A stretch of DNA of 64,000 nt from Artocarpus heterophyllus. Lineage: Eukaryota; Streptophyta; Magnoliopsida; Rosales; Moraceae. The position numbers and the translations under genes were made by a program. Below, piece after piece: positions 12,154-23,724 of the stretch (its first letter is position 1; each line of letters opens with the position of its first letter). The stretch lies in assembly GCA_025403435.1 (NCBI GenBank), contig JAJQZP010000049.1, forward strand, positions 873,487 to 937,486, read 5' to 3'. The notes under the pieces were generated by a model, which saw only the letters and a program-made list of their open reading frames with translations, was not told the origin of the DNA and ran no database searches.

Positions 12154-14965
12154 TGTAACACCCCCCCTTACGGACGTCGCAGATGTCGTTACTTTTATAC
12201 ATTCAAACTTATTTAAACTATAAGCATAAACATAATTACAAAACTTATAGAATACTTTCAATTGTAAACGTAGTTGAACATACATAACCAGGATCCATTC
12301 ATACATCTTTTTTTTTAAAATAACATTGCTTAACTTAGTCCATATCATAATTTATTTAATTATGCTCTAAATTAATCATAAACTTAATTTTATAGAATAG
12401 GTATACCAAATTGTAAAATCATAACTTATAAAAACATCACATCATAATTCATTTAATCATCACATCATTTAAAACATCACATTGATTATAACTCATTTGC
12501 TCCCACAGTTGGGCAGGCCGAACTTGGGACTTTGGCAGGCCGGAGTTCCTCAACCGAGCCAAAATCCTTGAGAAAAACTTAATTTGTAAAACAGAGTTAA
12601 CTTTTCATAAAAATTGCAGAAGATCAAAATTCTTTAAAAAGATAAAATAAAGTATAAAACCACAGTTCAAGTATTGTTAAAACTTGACATAGAAATATGT
12701 TCAAAATATAAAACTTGATTTAAAACATAAAACAATCTTCTTGGCGTTCTTTCGATTACAATTCATCGTGCTTTGTGCTCACACGCCTTCCCATGCCCTC
12801 CGCCTATTCCATGATTTTCTTACCCTTATTTGCAACATGACATAAAACTTGATTAAGCTAATGCTTAGTAAGTACATATAATTCTCACAATTTAAAACAT
12901 TTCATATACTTCATCATCATCATCATATCATAGTAGTGCCTTAAGCACAATTTCATAGAAACATATCTTTCATTACATTGACCATTTTAAAACTTATTCC
13001 ATTTTATCTTAAGGGCCCAAGTGTTGCACCATGAACATCATTGTAGGCGCGCCGTCATGAGAGTAGAAGGGTAGCTAATCCCAAACCAAACATGACATCA
13101 TAACATATCATTTCATAACATTGGTGTGCAACACTTATTAGGTGATACATATATATACATAATTTTCATGCTTTAAAACATGTCATCGTCACACATACAT
13201 AACTTTAAATCATGAAAATCTTTCATAAGAATTCCTTTAAGGAAAACAACCATAAAATCATCATGAATATCATTGTGAACATATCATCAACTTTGTAAAA
13301 TGTGTCATGTTGCAGGTGAGAATGTACTTACCTTAACGCTAGCTTACTTAACCTTAATATACTTTTGGTGACGACGCCGCGGTCTTGATGCGCTCGTTCC
13401 TTTGAGTGTTCATGCCATTTATCCATTTAAAATACAATAAAATTAATACTTATCATAAAACATCCATTCATATACCATCACATATAAATTCTTACTTTTC
13501 ATCATAGCGTAAATCATCCATTCATATAACATTCATTCATATAACATTCATATATATACATTCATCTCATATTACAAACATAATTCATAACCATCACTGT
13601 GAAAACATAAAATTATCATCACATAAACATGTTATCATTATTTTTCTTAAATCATAAAAATTACCTTAAGCATGTAAAAAAAAAACAAACCATACATTAC
13701 AAACATTTTATAAAATAAAAATCCAAAAATAACATTGTTAAAACAATTTTCTCATAGAAATTTCATAACATAAAATACACACTCAACATACATTATACAT
13801 GCACCTTCTTGACAACTTTCATGAAAAACATCATTCATTTACCTCTTAAATAAATATTACTTTTTCATGCATCATATCCAAACAGTAATATTTTACTATG
13901 AGGGGTAGAGGATAGAAAATTCATATTTTTCATAGAAACACCGAAATAACATGAAACTTGGAAAAACACCACACAATACATACATGAACATCATATTAAA
14001 AACTAAAGGCAAAAATACATTACCTATAGAAAGATATTGCAAACGTTTGGAGGAGAAGAATTCTTTTCAAAATTACCGAAAAAGTTCTTACCTTGAAATT
14101 TCTTCTCAAAATTCCCGAATTCAACCAACAAAATATGACTTTTTCTTCCTATACTTGCAGAGAATTTTTGAGAAAAAAGAGGATGAAATTTGTGGAGAAG
14201 AGAAGAGGAAAAGAGGAATACAGAAGAAGTGTCTCAGAAATTGAGAGAGAAGACGTGAGAGGATGAGAGAAAAATTGAAGAAAAGAACGTTAAAATTTTT
14301 AACATTATGAGCATAACCGATGAATCATTGAATGCTCACCATTAAGTCAGAATTTTCTGACTCATTGATAGCTCATTGGCGTGGAGGAAGGAGAGAAAAG
14401 AGGGAAGTCAAACAATCACTCATCACTTACCATGTTTTACCCTCTTAAAATAGGAAACCATTTAAACTCAGACAAATCTATGTGAAGTCAACCTTTTAAT
14501 TTCGTTAACTGACAAAATTAATCCATTATTATGCTAATTAATCATCCAATTAACATAATTATCTCAGCCATAAATTTGGAGAGATTTTTGCTGACTGCTC
14601 GTCAGCCGTGTTCGGCCTGTCAATTTTTCCCTTTGGCCTACCGGTTCCACCAAGTTCGGCCTGCCGATCTTGGGCAGACTTTTCGGCCTGCCGAACTTAA
14701 AAGTCTGGCCTGCCGAACTGTCCATAAATGCCATACATTAAAACATTCATACATCATTGCATCATAATTAAACATACATTAAAATGATCATGAACACCTG
14801 AGCACAACGATTCCATGTGGTCGTCACATGTCATAAAACTTGACATAAAAGTTAGTAACATAAAAATCATATATTATAGCTTATAACATAAATAATTAAT
14901 AAAATTTCCTTAACGTCGTTACTAACTTAACGTGATTCATTACACAAAAATAGGTGGGTGTTACA
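12154..14965 (-). repeat. 3' LTR of the Ty3/gypsy element
   Basis: A 2812-bp LTR, shorter than its partner (3049 bp). The missing bases are a stretch that corresponds to about 22320-22450 and segments inside two clusters of the GC-rich TCGGCAGGCCGA motif (12508-12545 and 14596-14730). It contains a CATTCATATA minisatellite-like stretch near 13465-13570 and a CATCAT run near 12910. The open frame at 13951-14244 has no recognisable product and is not conserved in the partner LTR. Confidence 0.93.
14596..14730. promoter_or_regulatory. GC-rich palindromic motif cluster in gypsy 3' LTR
   Basis: At least four copies of a motif around TTCGGCCTGCCGAAC lie within about 135 bp of otherwise AT-rich LTR. 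Ideal copies have dyad symmetry: arms GTTCGGC and GCCGAAC around a 2-bp spacer. The function is unknown; a dimeric protein-binding site or hairpin is possible. See the findings for the other clusters. Confidence 0.6.
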
Positions 14966-14979
14966 ATTCTCCCCACCTT
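14966..14979 (-). other. Polypurine tract of the Ty3/gypsy element
   Basis: On the minus strand AAGGTGGGGAGAAT directly precedes the 3' LTR start TGTAAC. This is the position and composition of a plus-strand priming site. Confidence 0.85.
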
Positions 14980-15001
14980 ATAAAAGTTTCATTCTCGAAA
15001 C

Positions 15002-15426
15002 TTAGAATAAATGCAGATACAAAGATCTCATGTCATCTTCACATTCCCATGTAGCTTCTTCAACTTGATGATTTCGCCATAACACCTTAACCAATGGAAT
15101 TTCTTTATTCCTCAAAGTCTTGGTTTTTCGATCGAGTATCTTCATTGGCTTTTCTTCATAACTTAAGTCTTCTCGTATCTCGATCACTTGTGGCTCAATC
15201 ACATGTGTAGGGTCCGGAATATACTTATTGAGCATGGAGACATGGAACACATCGTGCATTGCGGACATCTCAGAAGGGAACTTCAGTTGATAAGCTACTT
15301 TGCCTATTCGTTTCACAACTTCATAAGGACCGATAAATCTTGGACTTAACTTGCTTTTCTTCCCAAACCTCATAACTCCTTTCATTGGTGCAACTTTCAG
15401 AAACACATATTCGCCCACGGCAAACT
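15002..15426 (-). pseudogene. Integrase C-terminal region and chromodomain (gypsy pol end)
   Basis: A minus-strand open frame of 138 codons starting within MGEYVFLKV. It contains the integrase C-terminal GPY-type module (RFIGPYEVVKRIGKVAYQL) and the HDVFHVSMLNKY motif. It ends in a chromodomain-like segment with VLWRNHQVEEATWE and closing aromatic residues. In chromoviruses this domain steers integration towards modified histones, which fits the heterochromatic setting. The frame is offset from the upstream integrase segment: next to codons for RRDP a one-base loss near 15427 puts TAG in frame. It is thus the broken tail of the polyprotein, not a separate gene. Terminal stop at 15002. Confidence 0.9.
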
Positions 15427-16584
15427 CTAAGGGTCTCTTCTCTTGTCAGCATAACTCTTCTGATGGCTTTGTGCAGTCTCTATTCTTCTTCTTATCAACT
15501 TTATCATGTCAGAAGTTTCATTCACAAAATCAATTCTTTCAGCATCGACACTTTCCATCATCTTCTTTTCACCAGCCTCGTGCCAACATATAGGCGACCT
15601 GTACTTTCGTCCATATAGAGCCTCATATGGTGCCATCTCAATTGTCACCTAAAAGCTATTGTTCTAAGCAAACTCTGCTAATGGCAACATTTTATACCAG
15701 CTGGTCTTAAAATCAAGAGAACAAGCTTTTAGCATATCTTCTAAAATCAAGTTCGTCCTCTCTATTTGGCCGTCTGTTTGAGGATGAAAAACTGTACTGA
15801 AATGAAGCCTGGTTCCCATAGCAGTCTGTACACTCTTCCAAAACTTAGATGTGAACCTGCCATCACGATCTGAGATGATCGACTTAGGAATCCCATGAAG
15901 TCATACAATTTCCTTGACGTAGAGTTCCGCTAACCGTTCCATGGATTAAGTGATCTTGATAGGAATGAAATGCACCGTCTTAGTCAGTCGATCCACAAGT
16001 ACACAAATTGCATCATAACCGTTCGTAGTTTTGGGCAAACCGGTAATGAAATCCATTGCTATATCCTCCCATTTCCATTCCGATATTTAGATAGACTGCA
16101 GTTTACCACCAGGTCTCTAGTGTTCAGCCTTTACTTATTAACATGTCATACATTTCTTCACATACTTTGCGACATCACGTTTCATTCCAAACCACCAGAA
16201 GTTACCCCTTAGATCATTATACATCTTTGTTGCACCTGGATGAATTGAGTAAGGAGTATCATGAATTTCTGCCAAGATCTTTTCCCTTAAATCATCAACA
16301 TTGGGAACACATAAACGGTCCTTAAGGTATAGAGTTTCGTCATCCGCAATACGAAACTCTTGACATTTCCCTTCTTTCATTTCTTGCTTGATCCTTGCAA
16401 GACTTACATCTTCACCTTGTTTTCTCCGAATTTCATCATACATCGTCAGAGCAAGAGAGAGTGTTGATAACTGGCCTGCTATAAGTTCCAAACTGAAGTC
16501 TAGAATTTCCTTTCTTAAAGGTGCAGACATTGCTTGCATTGACATCAACGTGGCAACTGCCTTCCTACTTAAGGCATCTGCCAC
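15427..16584 (-). pseudogene. Integrase (gypsy pol), broken
   Basis: Starts with the RNase H-integrase linker MADALSRK. The zinc-binding HHCC module has HPGATKMYNDLRGNFWW and ends KKCMTC. The catalytic core follows with first Asp in [10 protein letters not shown], second in IISDRDGRF and Glu in ILEDML, so the DDE triad is visible. In-frame stops cut it: TAA at 15946-15948, TGA at 15901-15903, TAG at 15664-15666 and 15648-15650, plus a frameshift near 15427. The segment 15427-15648 (MAPYEALYGRKYRSPICW) is the conserved end of the core. The product would have joined cDNA into chromatin; no intact enzyme can be made from this copy. Confidence 0.92.
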
Positions 16585-17283
16585 TCAATTAGCTTTTCTA
16601 GGATGATAAAGGATTTCACAATCATAATCCTTCACCAACTCTAGCCATCTTCGTTGTCTCATGTTCAGGTCTCTTTGCGTGAAGAAGTACTTTAGACTTT
16701 GATGATCAGAGAAGATCTTGCATTGGACCCCATATAAATAATGCCTCCATATCTTCAATGCAAAAACGACTACTGCTAACTCGAGGTCATGAGTATGATA
16801 GTTCTTTTCAAAATCCTTCAGTTGTCTTGACGCATAAGCAATCACCCTTTCGTTTTTCATTAATACAGCTCTGAGGCCCATCTTGGATGCATCACTATAA
16901 ATAACAAACCCATCATTTCCTTTAGGAATTGCCAACACTAGAGCCGTCGTTAGCCTTTTCTTCAGTTCTTGAAAACTCTTTTCACATGCATCTGTCCATT
17001 CATACTTCTTTCCTTTGCGAGTCAGGTTCATGAGTGGAGCAGCTATCTTGGAGAAATCTTCTACGAATCTCCGATAATATCCTGCTAAACCCACGAAGCT
17101 CCTTATTTCACTTGCATTCATCGGTTGCTTCTAGTTGAGGACGGCTTCTACTTTGGCAAGGTCAACCATAATCCCTTCCTTTGAAATAACATGCCCCAAA
17201 AATGACACTTTATCAAGCCAAAACTCACATTTAGAGAACTTTGCATATAGCTGGTGTCTTCTTAAAGTCTCTAGCACCATCCT
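16585..17283 (-). pseudogene. RT thumb/connection and RNase H (gypsy pol), broken
   Basis: After the RT fragment the minus strand continues through the conserved [10 protein letters not shown] and [19 protein letters not shown] stretches into RNase H. RNase H shows acidic positions in [29 protein letters not shown] and [10 protein letters not shown], followed by [19 protein letters not shown]. In-frame stops include TAG at about 17133 (after VEAVLN) and a TGA directly before VADALSRK at 16585. RNase H removes template RNA during reverse transcription. The domain order is the normal Ty3 order. Confidence 0.92.
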
Positions 17284-17688
17284 TTAATGCTCCTCATGCT
17301 CTTCGTGATTCTTAGAATAGACAAGAATGTCATCGATAAATACAGCAACAAATTTATCGAGGAAATCCTTGAATACCCTGTTCATCAAATCCATAAAGGT
17401 GACAGGTACATTCGTCAGACCAAAAGGTATAACCACAAATTCATGGTGACCATACCTCGACCTGAAAGCAGTCTTAGGGATATCTCCTTCTTTAACCTTC
17501 AACTGGTGATATCCTGATCGTAGATCAATCTTTGAGAACACCGATGCACCCTTAAGCTGATCAAACAAATCATCGATTCGAGGCAACGGGTACTTGTTCT
17601 TGATCGTCACCTTGTTCAGTTCTCTGTAGTCGATGCAGAGTCTCATAGTGCCATCCTTCTTCTTTACAAACAAGACTAGAGCTCCCTA
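17284..17688 (-). pseudogene. Reverse transcriptase core (gypsy pol), broken
   Basis: A 129-codon open segment with the standard plant Ty3 landmarks: [28 protein letters not shown] and the catalytic FIDDILVYS box (xxDD intact). It is bounded by a TAG at 17686-17688, in the SPWG motif where tryptophan is expected, and a TAA at about 17284 after EHEEH. The enzyme would synthesise cDNA from element RNA in the virus-like particle. The palm active site is kept, but the reading frame is not continuous. Confidence 0.94.
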
Positions 17689-18396
17689 TGGTGAGTGACT
17701 TGGCCTGATGAATCCCTTGTCGAGTAGCTCTTTTAATTGCATATGAAGCTCCTTTAACTCTACCAGGGCCATTCTGTAAGGCGCTTTAGAGATCGGATCG
17801 GTGCCAGGAGTGAGCTCAATTTTGAATTCAACTTCTCTTTCTGGCAATAGACTCGTCAGATCATCAGGAAACATATCTGCATATTCATGAACAACATGCA
17901 CATCTTCAATTCTTGTCTTTCCTTCTTGGCTTTTGTCTACAACGTTTTCCAGATAGCCCATGCAGCCACTTGCCAATAACTTCCTTGCTTTCATTGCCAA
18001 TAGAAACATTTGAGGTTTCTTTCTGAACTCGCCAACATAAATGAACTTCTGATCACCTTCAGGATGGAAGATCACCTTTCGTTTATGGCATTCGATAGCG
18101 GCATTATACTTGCTCAGGAAATCCATCCCAAGAATCATGTCGTAGTCATGCATGTCGATCACAATAAGGTTGACGAATAACTCCCTATCAGAAATCCATA
18201 GGGGTACTATACACAAACAGTGTGTAGATAATATCACTTCCCTGGAGGGTAGTGTCGTAGTGAATCCCTGTCTCATAGGCTCTAAACGAACCTCTAACTT
18301 CTTAGCATATGACATAGATACAAAAGAATGTGTGGTACCCGTATCAAAAAGGACAGAAGCATTATTAGATAAACTTGTTATCTGACCTGTGACCAC
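17686..18396 (-). pseudogene. Aspartic protease and N-terminal RT region (gypsy pol)
   Basis: A 236-codon open segment. The protease active site is VLFDTGTTHSF (DTG intact) about 18 residues in, followed by MILGMDFLSKYNAAIEC, typical of plant retropepsins. The C-terminal third passes into the RT lead-in (EVEFKIELTPGTDPISKAPYRM). The first Met is not the real start; the frame is continuous with gag upstream, as in Ty3 elements with a single gag-pol frame. The protease would cut the polyprotein. Confidence 0.92.
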
Positions 18397-18566
18397 ATTG
18401 GAGGCTTCACCACTTGTTCTTTCATCATGGCATAGATTCGGGCATTTGTCGGTGGGGCTTTAATTCTCCCTTGACTAATAAGTGGGCCTTCAAGGGAGGC
18501 TTGCATCTGATGAAGCTGGGCTTGAGGAGGAGCTCTCTGTGGGGCATTGGCATTCATCAGCTTGGG

Positions 18567-18664
18567 GCAGTTCTTAACAAAGTGATCTTCACGCCCACAG
18601 ATGAAACATTGGTTTGTTCCTAAGCGGCATTCTCCTAGATGCTTGTTTCCACATTTGGCACATG
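18567..18664 (-). other. Double zinc knuckle of gag
   Basis: Two cysteine/histidine knuckles are read on the minus strand: CX2CX3HX3C, then CX2CX4HX4C. This nucleocapsid RNA-binding module is intact at the residue level, although in-frame stops lie upstream. Confidence 0.85.
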
Positions 18665-19520
18665 GTTGAAATCGCCTGTTATTATTGTTAGGCTAGCCAT
18701 CATTGTGCCTCTTGTTGTCTTGGCCCTACTGGCTTTGAGGATTGCTCTTCCTCTTATTATTCGTCCAGTTCTGGTTGTTGTTGTTGCTGCTGTTGTTGTT
18801 CTTATAGGGAGGGCGGTTCTTGTTGTTTGCATTGTTGGCTTGCTGAGCTGACTAAGGCTGGTTCCTTCTTAGCTTGGACAGATGAAACTCAGCACGTTGA
18901 GCCCTCATAACAACCTGCTCTTGAGTCCTTGGCAGACTTGCCCCATCAATGATCGCAACAATATCTGGCCTAAGGGCTCTGATCAGTCTTCTGACCCTTT
19001 CACTTTCATCCATAACCATTCCTGGAGATAGACGAGCAAGCTGATCAAACTTTGTCACCACATCAGTGACTGACATATCCCCCTAGCGTAAGCTCTCGAA
19101 CTCCTCATAATGCTTCCTTGTAACATTCATATGAAAGAACTTCGTTTTGAACTCATGAACGAAGTCAGCCCATGTCATCTCTTCAATATTCCTGCTCTGT
19201 TCGATGCCATCCCACCATATCCTAGCCTCCATGGTGAGGCAGTACGATGCACAGAGGACCTTCTCGTTGTTTGTGAAATCCATGAGTCGTAAGGTGGCCT
19301 CAATCGTCTTTAACCATCCCTGAGCTACTAGCGGATCCTTAGAACGTTCAAAATCCGCTGGCTTAACTCTCTTCCATCTGACCAGTAGGGGTTCCTGATA
19401 AGCTACTCTTTGTTCAGTAGCAGGAACTGGGATTTCGTTTACCTGTGGTTGTGGAGGAGGAGGAGGCACATCATTGCCTCGTCGATCGTCATTCTGGCCG
19501 TTTGCCCTTAAAGCAGCAAT

Positions 19521-20345
19521 TAGGGCTGTACAAAAACCGCCCTGTACCCGCCAACCGCTCGCCCCCGCGCCCGCCCATCTCGAAAAAAGCAGGTTTACGT
19601 TAGCAACCCACTGGAACCCACCCACCAATATATTCAGTGGGCGAGTTTGGTTTTAAGTTTTTGAAGGCGGGTTCAACCCGCACCCGCCCGCCTATATATT
19701 TAAAAAAAAAACTTATCATTTATTTGATTTTATTCTCATTTTAGAGATGATTGAACAATCCAACACTCCAAGCATGGGCTCGGCTGCCTCTTGACATATT
19801 GGAAACTAGAAATTCTCCTATTATTTTGTGAAGTGATCAAAATTCAAATTAAGTAAGTTAATAGAGAAAGCCCTAAAAGAAAAAGAACACTTGACTTTGT
19901 TCATCATTTCATTTGTAGCATTCTATTATTTTCAAACCCAGTGAATAGGCTTTAATCTTTATGGACTCTTGATTTTGTTCATCACTTTATCTGTAGTTGA
20001 TGTTTCTTGTTACAGTGAATGATTATGTTTCTTAATTTGTACTTTTGAATATGGTCACTGTCTTTAAGCATCAAACTTGTTGAGAATGCTTTATGTATTA
20101 TCATCTTATATTTTCTACAAATTTTCTTCACTTTCTAGAAAAAAGTCCAAAAAATTACTTTGGGCAATAGAATAGGTCTAAACCGCCTCAACCCGCTCGC
20201 ACCCGCCCGCAACCACCCAAAACCAAACCGAAACCACCCGCCATGTGGTGGGCAATTTGCGGGTTGGTTAATCGCCAACCCGCCATCCAAAAAAACTGCA
20301 CCGCACCCGCCCAAAAACCATGAAACTGCCCACCGTTCACCCCTA
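19521..20345. mobile_element. Non-autonomous hAT (Ac/Ds-like) element
   Basis: An 825-bp insertion in gag with perfect 8-bp TSD GCAGCAAT (19513-19520 and 20346-20353). The terminal inverted repeats are TAGGGCTGTACA on the left and TAGGGGTGAACG on the right (reverse complement), of the Ac/hAT TAGGGxTG type. Both subterminal regions are rich in ACCCGCCCGC-like repeats in opposite orientation, while the middle is AT-rich. It has no transposase; the open frames inside read through repeats. Joining the TSD restores the gag frame (REIAA to LRANGQ). Confidence 0.9.
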
Positions 20346-20459
20346 GCAGCAATTTCCCTTCTTTGGTCCTCCAACTGCCTTTGCAGTTCAGTTAGCGATC
20401 ATCGTCATGAGTCTTTCGTTGGTTTGGGTGCGTGTCTGCATTCTTTGGTGGCCGTCCAT

Positions 20460-20658
20460 CGTAAATTTCCTATAAGAATTAGGAACTTAGAAATAATCTT
20501 CCAATTATGAGACAGGTTTTCACTACTAGATCGTAAATCATTAAACATTTAAACCTTAATCTTATCATCATACTTGCATCAATACATCTAACTTCATAAC
20601 ATACTTACTTGGAGGACTTGGATTGACGTGTGGCGATATAAATTGTAATTGGAAATTC
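20460..20658. other. Leader of the Ty3/gypsy element
   Basis: About 200 bp between the PBS and the gag start. No further motif is recognised. Confidence 0.7.
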
Positions 20659-20670
20659 TCTCTGATACCA
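20659..20670 (-). other. Primer binding site, tRNA-iMet type (gypsy)
   Basis: On the minus strand TGGTATCAGAGA lies five bases downstream of the 5' LTR end. It matches the usual plant initiator-methionine PBS (TGGTATCAGAGC) except the last base. It fixes the element's orientation. Confidence 0.9.
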
Positions 20671-21024
20671 AAGCATGTAACGCCCCCCCTTGCGGATGTC
20701 ACAGTTGTCATTACTTTCATACATTCATACTTGTTTAAACTATAAGCATAAACATAATTACAAAACTTATACAATACTTTAAATTGTAAATGTAGTTGAA
20801 CATACATAACCAGGATCCATTCATATATATATTTTTTTAAATAACATTGCTTAACTTAGTCCATATCATAATTTATTTAATTATGCTTTAAATTAATCAT
20901 AAACTTAATTTTATAGAATAGGTATACCAAGTTGTAAAATCATAACTTATAAAAAATCACATCATAATTCATTTAATCATCACATCGTTTAAAACATCAC
21001 ATTGATTATAACTCATTTGCTCCC

Positions 21025-21205
21025 ACAGTTCGGCAAGCCGAACTTGGGACTTCGGTAGGCCGAACATGATCGGCAGGCCGGAGTTCCTCAACGGGCAGGC
21101 CAACAGAGGCATTGCAAAATAGGCTTAAAAATTCATCATCGTCTGGCAGGCCGAAAACGTCATCGGCAAGCCAAACTTTCAAACATCGGCAGGCCGACCG
21201 AGCCA
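21025..21205. promoter_or_regulatory. GC-rich palindromic motif cluster in gypsy 5' LTR
   Basis: About seven copies of TCGGCAGGCCGA-like motifs in 180 bp, including GTTCGGCAAGCCGAAC near 21028, whose arms are perfectly palindromic around AA. The partner LTR retains only two copies. The role is unknown. Confidence 0.6.
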
Positions 21206-23364
21206 AAATCCTTGAGAAAAATTTAATTTGTAAAACAGAGTAACTTTTCATAAAAATTGCGGAAGATCAAAATTCTTTAAAAAGATAAAATAAAGTATAA
21301 AACCATAGTTCAAGTATTCTTAAAACTTGACATAAAAATATGTTCAAAATATAAAACTTGATTTAAAACATAAAACAATCTTCTTGGCATTCTTCTGGTT
21401 ACAATTCATCGTGCTTTGTGCTCACACGCCTTCCCATGCCCTTCGCCTATTCCATGATTTTCTTACCCTTATCTGCAACATGACATAAAACTTGATTAAG
21501 CTAATGCTTAGTAAGTACATATAATTCTCACAATTTAAAACATTTCATATACTTCATCATCATCATCATATCATGGTAGTGCCTTAAACACAATTTTATA
21601 GAAACATGTCTTTCATTACAATGACCGTTTTAAAACTTATTCCATTTTATCTTAAGGGCCCAAGTGTTGCACCAAGAACATCATTGTAGGTGTGCCGTCA
21701 TGAGAGGAGAAGGGTAGCTAATCCCAAACCAAACATGACATCATAACATATCATTTCATAACATTGGTGTGCAACACTTATTAGGTCATACATATATATA
21801 CATAATTTTCATGCTTTTCATGCTTTAAAACATGTCATCGTCACACATACATATCTTTAAGGAAAACAACCATAAAATCATCATGAATATCATTGTGAAC
21901 ATATCATCAACTTTGTAAAATGTGTCATGTTGCAGGTGAGAATGTACTTACCTTAACGCTAGCTTACTTAACCTTAATATACTTTTGGTGACGACGTTGC
22001 GGTCTTGATGTGCTCGTTCCTTTGAGTGTTCATGCCATTTATCCATTTAAAATAAAATAAAATTAATACTTATCATAAAACATCCATTCATATACCATCA
22101 CATATAAATTATTACTTTTCATCATAGCGTAAATCATCCATTCATATATCATCCATTCATATAACATTCATATATATACATTCATCTCATATTACAAACA
22201 TAATTCATAACCATCATTGTGAAAACATAAAATTATCATCACATAAACATGTTATCATAATTTTTCTTAAATCATAAAAATTACCTTAAGCATGTAAAAA
22301 AAAAAGAAACCATACACTACAATCATGAAAATCTTTTGAAAACGTTTTCTAATAATTTAAAATACATACATTTTAAAAATTCATACAAACATCTTATTAT
22401 CATGTATTTTAACATCATAAAAAAATATTTCATCATCAATCAAAATCATTTAAACATATAAAACATTTTATAAAATAAAAATCCAAAAATAACTTGTTAA
22501 AACAATTTTCTCATCGAAATTTCATAACATAAAATACACACTCATCATACATTATACATGCACCTTCTTGACAACTTTCATGAAAAACATCATTCATTTA
22601 CCACTTGAATAAATATTACATTTTCATGTATCATATCCAAACAGTAATATTTTACTATGAGGGTTAGAGGATAGAAAATTCATATTTTTCATAAAAACAC
22701 CGAAATAACATGAAACTTGGAAAAACACCACACAATACATACATGAACATCATATTAAAAACTAAAGGCAAAAATACAATACCTATAGAAAGATATTGCA
22801 AACGTTTGGAGGAGAAGAATTCTTTTCAAAACTACCAGAAAAGTTCTTACCTTGAAATTTCTTCTCATAATTCTTGAATTCAACCAACAAAATATGACTT
22901 TTGCTTTCAATACTTGCAAAGAATTTTTGAGGGAAAAGAGGATGAAATTCGTGGAGAAGAGAAGAGGAAAAGAGGAATACAGAAGAAGTGTCTCAGAAAT
23001 TGAGAGAGAAGATGTGAGAGGATGAGAGAAAAATTGAGGAAAAGAACGTTAAAATTTTTAACGTTACAAGCATAACCGATGAATCATTCAATACTCACCA
23101 TTAAGTCAGAATTTTCTGACTCATTGATAGCTCATTGGCATGGAGGAAGGAGAGAAAAGAGGGAAGTCAAACAATCACTCATCACTTACCATGTTTTACC
23201 CTCTTAAAATAGGAAACCATTTAAAATCAGACAAATCAATGTGAAGTCAACCTTTTAATTTCCTTAACTTACAAAATTATTCCATTATTATGCTAATTAA
23301 TCATCCAATTAATGTAATTATCTCAGCCATAAATTTGGAGAGATTTCTGCTGACTGCTCGTCAG

Positions 23365-23480
23365 CCGTGTTCGGCCTGCCGGTTCCACCAAGTTCGGCCT
23401 GCTGATGGTTTCCTTTCGCCTGCCGATCTTGGGCAGACTTTTCGGCCTGCCGAACTTAAAAGTTTGGCCTGCCAAACTAT
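23365..23480. promoter_or_regulatory. GC-rich palindromic motif cluster near the outer end of gypsy 5' LTR
   Basis: Repeated TTCGGCCTGCCG-type motifs within about 115 bp. On the element's own strand this lies a few hundred bases inside the LTR start, that is in the U3 promoter region, which makes a regulatory role thinkable but unproven. Confidence 0.55.
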
Positions 23481-23724
23481 CCATAAATGCCATACATTAA
23501 AACATTCATACATCATTGCATAATAATTAAACATACATTAAAATGATCATGAACACCTGAGGACAACGATTCCATGCAGTCGCCACCTGTCATAAAACTT
23601 GACATAAAAGTTAGTAACATAAAAATCATATATCGTAGCTTATAACATAAATAATTAATAAAATTTCCTTAACGTCGTTACTAACTTAACGTGATTCATT
23701 ACACAAAAATAGGTGGGTGTTACA

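Larger units (their letters stand above)
18400..20459 (-). pseudogene. Gag (gypsy), split by a hAT insertion
   Basis: The probable start ATG is at 20457-20459. A short 5' part contains a QRQLEDQRREIAA coiled-coil-like stretch, reached only through a frameshift after TMIAN. The frame is then interrupted by the 825-bp hAT element at 19521-20345. The main part carries the Ty3 gag (retrotrans_gag) signature: DPLVAQGWLKTIE, CASYCLTMEARIWWDG, FVHEFKTKFF. A glutamine/asparagine-rich linker leads to two zinc knuckles, at about 18632-18664 (CAKCGNKHLGEC) and 18567-18608 (CFICGREDHFVKNC). Several in-frame TAG codons occur (for example at 19083-19085 and near 18692, 18733 and 18852). Gag would form the particle and bind RNA. 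Confidence 0.9.
12154..23724 (-). mobile_element. Ty3/gypsy chromovirus (Tekay/Del-like), full length but inactive
   Basis: An 11.57-kb LTR retrotransposon inserted in a satellite monomer, with TSD TTAGC at 12149-12153 and 23725-23729. Joining the flanks restores a normal monomer. The LTRs are 12154-14965 and 20676-23724; both start TGTAAC and end GTTACA. The minus-strand order is 5' LTR, tRNA-iMet PBS, gag with zinc knuckles, protease, RT, RNase H, integrase, chromodomain, polypurine tract, 3' LTR. RT-before-integrase order plus a C-terminal chromodomain defines a Ty3 chromovirus; the long LTRs suggest the Tekay/Del clade (inference). Many stops, one or more frameshifts and a hAT insertion make it non-autonomous. 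Confidence 0.95.
20676..23724 (-). repeat. 5' LTR of the Ty3/gypsy element
   Basis: A 3049-bp LTR, the upstream copy on the minus strand. It keeps larger GC-rich motif clusters than its partner at 21025-21200 and 23365-23480, and a segment near 22320-22450 missing from the 3' LTR. Otherwise the two LTRs are very similar. The LTRs were identical at insertion, so these length differences arose afterwards. Confidence 0.93.

Noticed and set aside
13951..14244. Open frame of 97 codons in the gypsy 3' LTR
   Set aside because: It lies wholly in the LTR, is disrupted in the partner LTR and shows no domain.
15351..16606. Plus-strand open frames opposite the gypsy pol region
   Set aside because: They are antisense shadows of integrase and RNase H; the minus-strand frames carry the conserved motifs.
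20135..20510. Proline/glycine-rich open frames on both strands near 20135-20510
   Set aside because: They are translations of the GC-rich arm of the hAT element running into the gag 5' fragment, not genes.
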